Part shown: positions 26,552 through 34,900 of the stretch, one piece after another
How positions within the stretch are numbered: position 1 is the first letter of the stretch
Layout: every line of letters begins with the position of its first letter
Source: Verrucomicrobiales bacterium
GTDB taxonomy: Bacteria > Verrucomicrobiota > Verrucomicrobiia > Verrucomicrobiales > DEV007
Length of the DNA: 54,475 bases
Direction of reading: 5' to 3'
Assembly: GCA_029233965.1 (NCBI GenBank)
Contig: JARGOP010000024.1
Coordinates: 7,147-61,621, forward strand
The notes under the pieces: generated by a model
What the model saw: only the letters and a program-made list of their open reading frames with translations
Told to the model about the DNA's origin: nothing
The model's database searches: none
Translations under genes and position numbers: made by a program

Positions 26552-27402
26552 CGTATCGAATCCACAAGCCGCTCGTCTTTTGTAAGCGCCCCGAGAAATG
26601 ACGGATATTCGGGTTTCCAGCCCAGAGCCTTGAGCTTTTCATTGCTCACCACCTTGTGAGTCCAGGCCCGCTTGCGATCTTTGTCCGGCGGTTCCTCTGG
26701 TGGGACGGGCACCTCAAAAAAGGCCGCGAGCCTTTCATAGCATTCCCTCTGCGAGAGCGGTTCGTCGTCGCTCAGATTGAAGATTTCCCCGGGCTGCGGA
26801 TTTGCGATCAAATAGGCGATTGCTCCCGCGGCGTCGTCGCGGTGAATCTGATTCACGCAGCGACTCACCTCGCCGGCTTCAATCGCGGCAGTGCCTTCGA
26901 GGATTCGCTTCAAATAGATCGATCGCCCCGGGCCGTAGATGCCGGCGAGGCGGAGTGCGGTTCCGCCCTCCGAGCAGACGAGTTTCTCGGCTTCGACAAG
27001 AAGGCAGCTTGTTTCCCGATCCGGTTCCGTTTCTGAGGTTTCGGTGACGGTCGATCCGTCGGTTTGTCCGTAAACGCTCGTGCTGCTCGTGAAAATCACG
27101 GGAACGCCGGGGAAAGCTGCGTGGAGATTTTGCGTTCCCTGAATGAAGACGGAACGATAAGCCTCCGCTCCGCCGCGCCCGGAACTGGCGCAGTGAACGA
27201 TGACATCAGGAGGCGACGAGAGACCGGCTTTGACCGAGGCGATAGAGTCCGCGTCGCTCACGTCGCCTTCGAGAAGAGAATAGGCGGGGGTGGCGTCGAT
27301 GCTGCGATTGATCGCCGTGATAGAGAGGCCTTCCCCGTGGAGCCTCTCGGCAAGAGCCGCGCCGACGTAGCCATGTCCGATGATGAGAACGTGTTTTTTC
27401 AT
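26548..27402 (-). CDS. Atypical SDR / NAD-dependent epimerase-like protein (YeeZ type)
   Basis: 284 residues from ATG 27402 (MKKHVLIIGHGYVG); the longer frame to 27531 is antisense to the neighbour. The Rossmann motif is GHGYVGAALAERL, with SSTSVYG downstream. The catalytic YxxxK is altered: the Lys is in LVEAEKLV but the Tyr position is Val. This, with the sugar-epimerase-like C-terminus (LSDDEPLSQRECYERLA), fits the atypical SDR group including E. coli YeeZ. The reaction is unknown. The gene starts 12 nt after the phosphoesterase gene stop and is likely co-transcribed. Confidence 0.8.
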   Translation of the reverse strand: MKKHVLIIGHGYVGAALAERLHGEGLSITAINRSIDATPAYSLLEGDVSDADSIASVKAGLSSPPDVIVHCASSGRGGAEAYRSVFIQGTQNLHAAFPGVPVIFTSSTSVYGQTDGSTVTETSETEPDRETSCLLVEAEKLVCSEGGTALRLAGIYGPGRSIYLKRILEGTAAIEAGEVSRCVNQIHRDDAAGAIAYLIANPQPGEIFNLSDDEPLSQRECYERLAAFFEVPVPPEEPPDKDRKRAWTHKVVSNEKLKALGWKPEYPSFLGALTKDERLVDSIR

Positions 27403-27413
27403 GAAAAAAGAGG

Positions 27414-28121
27414 TCAGGCGACTTCGAAGACGCGTTCTTTCCCGCAGACCCAGCGATGATACGGATGAGCGGGGTCGGTCGGTTCGGCAGGATGACCTCC
27501 CGCCCAGGGCGAAAACGCGGGGAGGACCCATTTTTCGCGCCCTTCTCCCAGCTGTTCCCGCGTGAAAGTGGGAAGCTTCAGGGAGGTGCCGGCCCCGTCG
27601 CTGAAGCGGGTGGAGGGGTGAAGGTGGCCGGTGATTTCGATTTTCCCGGTCACTCCCGGCTCTTCGTGACCGTGATGAAAAAAGAAATCACCCGTTTCGT
27701 AATGCGGCACGAAATGAAAATGACGTTTCACCTCGCCGCGGTCGTGGTTTCCCGCAATGAGAACCAGTTCCGGACAGAGTTCCCGGATTTGCCCCAGCCA
27801 CTCGATCGCTTCGGTGGGGGCGGCGCGGCTGTCGACGATGTCACCGACGAGAATCAACGATTCCGGCTTCCAGGTGTCGATCAAATCTGCGAGGCGTTCG
27901 CGGATCGAATCCATGCCCCAGAGCGGCCAGAGTCCACCTTCGGCGCGGCGACTGAGCTCGTAGCCGAAATGGAGATCGGAGAGGGCGAGCCATTTTTCCT
28001 CCCCGTGAAAAATCGCTAAACGGGAATCAAGAAAGATCCCCGGAACCACCTCGGCTTGAGCCCCGCAGGATACTTCGGTTGATTTTTCGGCGGGGTCGAT
28101 CATTCTAGCGTCCTGTCCCAT
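27414..28121 (-). CDS. PdeM-like (DNA ligase-associated type) metallophosphoesterase
   Basis: 235 residues. Motifs: LALSDLHFGYE (the extended LHxG form of this subgroup), LVGDIVDSR, IAGNHD, FFFHHGHEEP and ITGHLHPS. The subgroup often sits with an ATP-dependent DNA ligase and a DEXH helicase, but neither is here, so the name reflects sequence type, not context. The C-terminal FTREQLGEGREKWVLPAFSPWAGG is also characteristic. Start at 28121 or, with equal plausibility, 28103 (residue 7). Confidence 0.8.
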   Translation of the reverse strand: MGQDARMIDPAEKSTEVSCGAQAEVVPGIFLDSRLAIFHGEEKWLALSDLHFGYELSRRAEGGLWPLWGMDSIRERLADLIDTWKPESLILVGDIVDSRAAPTEAIEWLGQIRELCPELVLIAGNHDRGEVKRHFHFVPHYETGDFFFHHGHEEPGVTGKIEITGHLHPSTRFSDGAGTSLKLPTFTREQLGEGREKWVLPAFSPWAGGHPAEPTDPAHPYHRWVCGKERVFEVA

Positions 28122-28144
28122 TAACCTATTTTTACACGAATTTC

Positions 28145-29626
28145 ATGTCAGAGGAAAACGATCCCACCCCGGCCGAAGATCTTGGTGAACTCCTGCGCGT
28201 TCGTCGCGAGAAACTCGACGGGCTTCGCGAACTGGGTATCGATCCTTTCGGAGGGGTTTACGACACGACGACAACCCCGGGTGAACTGCGCGAAAATTTC
28301 GAGGAAGAGCAGCCCGTGCGCCTCGCCGGTCGCATCACGGCGCTTCGTGATATGGGGAAAAGCAACTTCCTCGATATTTCCGATATCAACGGCCGTATCC
28401 AGATTTTTGTGAACCAGAAAGCGATCGGAGACGAGCAGTGGGCCGCCTACAAGCAGCTCGATATCGGTGACTGGATCGGGATCGACGGGGAAACGTTCAC
28501 GACCAAGGTGGGCGAGCCTTCGGTGAAGGCGAACACGGTGACGGTGCTTTCCAAGTCGCTTCGTCCGATGCCCTCGAAGTGGCACGGTGTCGTTGATCCC
28601 CAGATCAAATATCGTCAGCGCTACCTTGATCTGATTGCGAACGAGCGGTCCCGTGAAATTTTCAAAACGCGCTGCAACATGGTCGCGGAGATCCGGCGTT
28701 ACCTCGGTGACAGGGGTTTCCTCGAAGTCGAGACCCCGATGCTGCAGGATGTTCCCGGCGGAGCCGCCGCGCAACCCTTCGAGACACGCCACAATGCCCT
28801 GAGCATGGACATGTATCTGCGGATCGCCCCTGAGCTCTATCTGAAGCGTCTCCTTGTCGGTGGTTTTGACAAGGTCTTTGAGCTGAATCGCAGTTTCCGG
28901 AACGAAGGCATCAGTCGTCGCCACAATCCCGAGTTCACGATGCTCGAAGCCTACTGGGCCTATGCTGACTTCGAGAAAATGGCCGACATGGTCGAGGACA
29001 TGATTTGCACCCTCGCGGAGAAATACTGCGGAGGTCTCAACATCGAACACAAAGATGCTGAGGGCAACGTCACGAAGACAATCAACCTGAGTCGTCCCTG
29101 GCGTCGCGCGCCCTACAAGGAACTCGTCGCAGAGGCCGCCGGGGCCGACTGGTGGGAGCTCGATATCGATGGTCGCCGCGCCCGGTGCAAAGAACTCGGT
29201 GTCGAAATTTCTCCGGACATGGAGGATTACGAGATCTCTCAGCAGGTCTTTGAAAAGCTCGTCGAAGAAAAGTCGATCGACCCGATTTTTGTCACTCATG
29301 TCTCGAAGGAACTCGTGCCTCTCGCGAAGCAGAACACGAGCGATGATTCCGTCGTCGACGTCTACGAGCTCATTATCAATGGAGCGGAAATTTCCCCCGG
29401 TTATTCCGAACTCAACGATCCGGACGTCCAGCGGAAGCGACTTGAAGAACAGGCCGGCGAAGAGATTCAAAAGATCGACGAGGACTTTCTCCTCGCGCTT
29501 GAGTACGGGATGCCTCCCGCCGGTGGCATCGGGATCGGCATCGATCGCCTCGTCATGATGCTGACCGGAGCCGAGTCGATCCGTGACGTCGTCCTCTTCC
29601 CGCAGTTGAAACGGAAGGAAGGCTGA
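28145..29626 (+). CDS. lysS: Lysyl-tRNA synthetase (class II)
   Basis: Charges tRNA-Lys. 493 residues, the typical length. An N-terminal OB-fold anticodon domain (VRLAGRITALRDMGKSNF) is followed by class II motif 1 (around FLEVETPMLQDVPGGAAA), motif 2 (FRNEGISRRHNPEFTMLEAYWAYAD) and motif 3 (GGIGIGIDRLVMMLTG), with the PLAKQNTSDD segment. The dense GC-rich coding produces a 440-codon antisense open frame (28148-29470), which is a shadow. The stop is 8 bp from the convergent pbpC stop. Confidence 0.97.
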   Translation: MSEENDPTPAEDLGELLRVRREKLDGLRELGIDPFGGVYDTTTTPGELRENFEEEQPVRLAGRITALRDMGKSNFLDISDINGRIQIFVNQKAIGDEQWAAYKQLDIGDWIGIDGETFTTKVGEPSVKANTVTVLSKSLRPMPSKWHGVVDPQIKYRQRYLDLIANERSREIFKTRCNMVAEIRRYLGDRGFLEVETPMLQDVPGGAAAQPFETRHNALSMDMYLRIAPELYLKRLLVGGFDKVFELNRSFRNEGISRRHNPEFTMLEAYWAYADFEKMADMVEDMICTLAEKYCGGLNIEHKDAEGNVTKTINLSRPWRRAPYKELVAEAAGADWWELDIDGRRARCKELGVEISPDMEDYEISQQVFEKLVEEKSIDPIFVTHVSKELVPLAKQNTSDDSVVDVYELIINGAEISPGYSELNDPDVQRKRLEEQAGEEIQKIDEDFLLALEYGMPPAGGIGIGIDRLVMMLTGAESIRDVVLFPQLKRKEG

Positions 29627-29634
29627 TTCGTGCC

Positions 29635-31962
29635 TTAAAGAGCTTCGACGACCAGGGTCGTGCTCTCGACTCTACCGGTCTTGCCGTCGACTGCCTGAAT
29701 ATCATGCCTGCCGGGGCGGAGAATCACCCAGTGAGTTTTGCCTGCGACTTGAATTTCGAGGCTGTCGCTTTTCCACTTGATCGCTTCCCGGCCGCTTCCT
29801 GCAATTTCGAGAGGGAACTTTGCTCCGCGTCCGGGAAGGTCGGGATCGAGGAACGCAACGGTTCCATCGAGAGGACTCACGATCCGGAAAGGGGGGGAAG
29901 TCTCTCCTTCTGGCAGAGGTTTCAGCGCAGCGAACGGTTTGAGATCGTTGGCCTCACTCCGCCACCAGTTGGCATAGGTGGTGGGGAGAAAGGTTTTCCG
30001 GTCCGGGGAGTAGTCGTCTGCCGATGCGGGTTGGGGAAGGCTTCCCCCGACGAACCATTCGGAACGGATTCTCTGCGGTTCGACATGGGAAGGAGGCGTT
30101 CGACCGGTGAGAGCATCGACTTCCATACGGACGGCGGTGGAGGGTCGATCATACCACTGCGGTTCGCGATCCTGATGCAACTCAACCATAATCCGATGGA
30201 AGATGGGCGCGGCCCCCATCGCGCCGGAAACCTGCTTGAGCGGACGATTCGAAAAACGGCCCATCCAAACGCCGACGGTAAAGTCAGGGGTGAAGCCAAT
30301 TGTCCAGTTGTCGCGAAAGTCGGTCGAAGTCCCGGTTTTTGCCGCGCAGCGAAAAGGGAGGTTCAGCGGGGAACTGAGACCAAATGATTCGGCCCGGGCG
30401 GCAGTGTCCGATAAAATGTCTGCGATGAGCCAGCTCGCGGCCGGGTCAAAGACGCGGGAGGAGTCGGCATTCAACAGGGTTGAGCCTCCGGGCTGACCCC
30501 GTTGAACCAGGCGGTAGGGTCTGTATTCGCCGAGTCGGGCGAGACAGGCATAAGCATTGGTGAGCTCTAGCAGACGCACCTCGGCATTTCCGAGGGTGAG
30601 CCCGAGTCCATACTCGGCGACGGAATCATCGAGGCTGGAGAAACGGAGGCGATCCCGCATGAGGTCGTAGAGGAGGGAGGGGCCGCCGATTTCATCGAGA
30701 AGTTTGACGGCGGGAACATTCAGGGAATTCGCAAGCGCTTCGCGGATCGAAACGGGTCCATGAAACTGGCGATCGAAATTGACCGGCTGGTAGGTTCCGG
30801 TCGAGGTGATGTATTCAATCGGGGTGTCGGCGAGAACGGTCGCGGCGGTCCTGCCCTGCTCAAGAGCCATGAGGTAGGTGAACGGCTTCAGGGTTGATCC
30901 GGCGGATCGCGGTGCCCAGGCTCCATTCATCTGTCCGGCCTGAGATCCGAAAAAGGAGCGGGACCCGGCGAGGGCGAGAACGTCCCCGTTCGCATTGTCG
31001 ATCACGACGGCAGCGGCCTGGATGTCGTTGGACTCTCCTGCTTCGTGCGAAAGGCGGACGAGTTCTGCCGTGACAGTGGCCTCCACGAATTTCTGAGCAT
31101 CAAGATCGAGAGTCGTTTGAACCGGGGTTCCGGTCGCGGCGGCTGCGTCTACTGCCGGGGATTGCTGCTCGAGGACGAGATCCACAAAATGCGGAGCCCG
31201 AAAAGTTTGCGCGGGTCCGGGCAGAAAGCTCAGCGCTTCGATGAGCGAGGTTGCGAACTGAGCTTCGGTGAGATAGGACTCCTCCTTCATTCGCTTGAGA
31301 ACCCAGAGCTGCCGTTTCTTTGCGCTTTCCATGCTCCGCCAGGGGTTGAATCTAGTGGGTTTGTTAGGAAGTCCCGCAAGCATCGCCGCCTCGGAGACGG
31401 AAAGATCTCCCATCGGTTTTCCAAAGTAGCCCCGCGCGGCAGTGCGCGCGCCGGTGTATTGGTTTCCGTAGGGTAGCTTATTGAGATAGGCCGTTAGAAT
31501 CGTTTCTTTGTCCGCGAACATCTCGAGCTTTCGCGCCGAAAGTATTTCGATGAACTTTGTGCGCAGATTGCGGGGGCGCGCCGGCGAATAGAGCTTGATC
31601 GTTTGCTGAGTGATTGTTGAAGCGCCGGAGGCGAATCCCTGATCCGAGAGTCCATCGCGGAGGGCACGCCCGAGTCCGATGAAGTCGATTCCACCGTGGG
31701 AGAAGAAACGGGAATCTTCGACGGCGATTGTTGCCTCAATCAAATTCTTCGGAAACTCATCAAAAGATGCCGGATCTTCGGCCCGAAGTTCCCCGTCGAG
31801 AAATCGCCGGACCGGTTCCCCGTCGCGGTCGACGAAGAGGAGGCCCTGAGGCGGACCCTGCTCCAGTTCTTCCGGAAGACTGAAAAACAGCGGAGCGATG
31901 TAATACCCGGTTCCTCCGATGAGGAAGGTGGCCATGAGCAGGCTCAGAAAGAACTTCTTCAT
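29635..31962 (-). CDS. pbpC: Penicillin-binding protein 1C
   Basis: 775 residues: N-terminal membrane anchor (FFLSLLMATFLIGGTGYYIAP), GT51 domain (VEDSRFFSHGGIDFIGLG, GASTITQQTIKLYSP), transpeptidase domain, and the C-terminal BiPBP_C beta domain that marks PBP1C (IVSPLDGTVAFLDPDLPG, then GKTHWVILRPG). The transpeptidase residues are intact: S356-T-L-K in SAGSTLKPF, S-L-N in ALANSLN, and KTGT in CAAKTGTSTDF. It lies 32 bp downstream of the alpha-2-macroglobulin gene in the same direction, the pairing also seen for E. coli pbpC-yfhM. Confidence 0.93.
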   Translation of the reverse strand: MKKFFLSLLMATFLIGGTGYYIAPLFFSLPEELEQGPPQGLLFVDRDGEPVRRFLDGELRAEDPASFDEFPKNLIEATIAVEDSRFFSHGGIDFIGLGRALRDGLSDQGFASGASTITQQTIKLYSPARPRNLRTKFIEILSARKLEMFADKETILTAYLNKLPYGNQYTGARTAARGYFGKPMGDLSVSEAAMLAGLPNKPTRFNPWRSMESAKKRQLWVLKRMKEESYLTEAQFATSLIEALSFLPGPAQTFRAPHFVDLVLEQQSPAVDAAAATGTPVQTTLDLDAQKFVEATVTAELVRLSHEAGESNDIQAAAVVIDNANGDVLALAGSRSFFGSQAGQMNGAWAPRSAGSTLKPFTYLMALEQGRTAATVLADTPIEYITSTGTYQPVNFDRQFHGPVSIREALANSLNVPAVKLLDEIGGPSLLYDLMRDRLRFSSLDDSVAEYGLGLTLGNAEVRLLELTNAYACLARLGEYRPYRLVQRGQPGGSTLLNADSSRVFDPAASWLIADILSDTAARAESFGLSSPLNLPFRCAAKTGTSTDFRDNWTIGFTPDFTVGVWMGRFSNRPLKQVSGAMGAAPIFHRIMVELHQDREPQWYDRPSTAVRMEVDALTGRTPPSHVEPQRIRSEWFVGGSLPQPASADDYSPDRKTFLPTTYANWWRSEANDLKPFAALKPLPEGETSPPFRIVSPLDGTVAFLDPDLPGRGAKFPLEIAGSGREAIKWKSDSLEIQVAGKTHWVILRPGRHDIQAVDGKTGRVESTTLVVEAL

Positions 31963-31994
31963 TCGCGTGGTTTCCGCACTTCCGCATCTCCGTG

Positions 31995-34900
31995 CTATCG
32001 GGTGGCGACCTTCGTATCCGTGAGGGGCAGAGGACCTGCGGCAATCCGTTCGGTCCCACTGAGACCGAAACGCTGCGGCTCATACATCGCTTCAATTTTC
32101 GCGGGGGGCGCCGTGACCTGGCCGGGAGCCACGACCCGGGCGAGGTACTGGAGCGAGTAGTCTCCGCTACTGAAGACAGAGTCCGCGAAAAAGAGGACAC
32201 GATCTTTCCGGATCTCGCGGTAGTTGGTATGGAGCGTCCGGCGCTTCCGTTGTGAGTTCACTTTCTGAGTGGCCTGCGATTTGAAGCTCGGATTGACGGC
32301 TTCGAAGATAGCGGGAAGCGGATCATCGATCGCGAGATAGGTCTCCCGTGCAGCGGGAATGTTTACGTCGAGCGTTACGAGAATGAGGTCACCGACACGA
32401 AGATTCTCCGCTGCTGAGATCGATCCATCGTTCTCCACTTTTTCGTAGGTTCGTTTGATCGCGAACCCGTTGTTCTCCGGTTCAATCGGTATCAACTCGG
32501 GGCGGGTCTCGACGGTCATCGAAACATAAACCGGGGAATCGGATCCCGGGGTGATTCGCAGGTCACTTTTCCCGATTTGGCCGTCAAAGCCGAATGCGGT
32601 GCTATCGCTCCCGGGCTGATCGGGAAGATTGATGACGGTTTCGTTTTCTCCCAGTGTCAGGGTAACTTCGTTGCTGCTCAGCGTGCCGGCGACGGACTCG
32701 CTGTAGGAGGCCAGCGCAATCAGAGGCCACGCGTTGGAGTAGGTGCTTCCCCAGCCGTTGCGGGGCTGACGAAGTTTCATGAGATCTTCGACAAGGGCGT
32801 CGGCTTTCTCACTGCGTGGCGCATACTTGACCTGAGCGAGGAGACGTGTCGCGGCGACGTAGGGCTGACGATACCAGGAGACCTCAGCGACGGGGACAAC
32901 TTTGTCCGGAGCAAGAAGGGCATCAATTCTCGTGGTGTCGGCAGATCCTGTTTCGATCATGGCGAGAGCAAGCAGGGCGCGGGCTTCTCCGGAAAGCTGA
33001 GGCGTTTTGTTGTAGAGCACTTCGTGATAGCTGGTTTCATTCACCCCGGCGAGAGCGAGGGCATAGCTGGCAAGGCAGCGTTGCGAGAGCTGATAGGGAT
33101 CGGTAAGCTCAGACGTGTTGCGAAGATTTTTCGCGAGGTATGCCCAGAGGGCTTCCGCCTGAGCGGCCGGGACCTCAATGTTCTGCTGCTGTGCCAGCGC
33201 AACGGCGACGGCCCCGTAGGCGCTCCCCCAAAGGACGGATTCGCTGCTGCCCGGCCAGTAGCCGAGGCCGCCGTCTCCGGTTTGCATGGAGAAAAGCCGC
33301 TGGATTCCATTTTTAATGGTCGCGGAAACTTCCTCTTCCGTTTTATCGAGTTCCGGAAGGACCTGGCGAAGCTGTTGCGTGCTGAGCCATGGTATGAGAG
33401 ATGAAGTTGTCTGTTCGACGCAGCCGTATGGATACCGCAGCAGGTAGTCAAGGCCGTCGGCAGCTTCGATGAGGCGGGAGTTGGAAACCCTGACATTGAC
33501 CGAACCATGGCCACTCAGAAGCCGATCTTCGACCGTCTGAAGGGCGGTGGAGAAATCACCGGCCTCGCGCAGCGTGAAGCTGTGCGATTCCCGGAGGAGA
33601 GGAAGGGGATAGCCGACCCCGGTTTTTGACTCCGTCGCATCGCGGAGCCGCTCATTGGTTAGAGAACGAACCGCCCAGTTCCATTTCGCTTCTCCCACCT
33701 TGGTGAGCGCGATTGGAAAGTTGAGCGTTTCGGTGGCTCCCGGGTTGAGGATGGCAGTGACGGAGCGAACGTCGGGGGTCTCCGTATTCGTCAGCGCAGT
33801 GAGTTCCGCTCCGATTTCGGAGAGGAAAGCGGCGTGCACGTCGAGAGTCACCGTGACCTCGACCTCCTGCGCTTCAGTTGTGTTGTTGTGCAGCACCGCC
33901 GAAACATCGATCTGATCGGTCAGATTCGTGAAGACGGGAAGGGCCGGTTCAATGATGAGCGGTTTGTTGATGATGAGAGGGGCTTCGGAATGTCCAAAGC
34001 GATTTCCTTCCGCGACCACGGCCATGAGACGAAACTCGGTGAGGTTGTCCGGGGCAGTGAACCGGACGGTCGCTTTCCCGTTGGCATTGGTAATCAACGA
34101 TGGCTCCCAGACGGCGAGTGCCTTGAAGTCTTTCCTGACGCGGTCGGGATCGAGTCCTTTGGCAGATCCACCGCCTCCGATGACATAGCCTTTGTTCATG
34201 AAATCCTGCTCCAGCGGATTCTCGGGGAGAAGACTGCTGAGGCTTTGTCCTGTCATGACGGCGAGAGGGAAGGCGGCGTGAAAGAGTTTGTGTGGATCGG
34301 GAGTCTGATGACCCGTGAGGCTGAGAACGCCTTCATCAACAGCCCAGAAGGTGACCTCGGATCCGGCAGCGGGTGCTCCATTTTTGCCGGCAGCGGTGAT
34401 GGTCACTTCAACTTCTTCGCCGGGCTGGTAGTATTCGGCGTCACCGGAATCGAGGGTGACTTCGAGATGACTTGCGGGATCGTCGACCTCCAACTGGCAG
34501 TAGCCAAGTCGATAGTCCGTTGAGGTGTGAGTGTGAGGGCTGTCGCCGGAGCCTCGAATGATCATCACTGAGGCAAAAATGTTCGGGGCGTCGCCCTCCC
34601 GGATCGGAATCTCAATCAGCGTTTCGTACTGATCGATCATCAGCGATTCGGTCGAGCGGACCCCTCCGCGTTCGGTCGAGAGGAGGGCGTGTCCGAAGAC
34701 CGGGGAGCGAACGAGTAACTTGGCGGTATCGCCCGGAGAGTAGCTTGTCTTGTCAGGAATGAGGTCAATGCGGATGACGTCATACCAGGACCATGAGGGC
34801 TCTTCCGCACCGATCAGGGTGAAGCGGGTGCGGGTGATGGCGGGGCGGCCCTGTTCGTCGCGCGCCGTCAGAGTGATGATGTAGTCACCGGCTTCTGCGA

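Noticed and set aside
28148-29470. 440-codon open frame antisense to lysS
   Set aside because: It lies wholly over a gene with all class II synthetase motifs; the frame is a by-product of GC-rich codon use.
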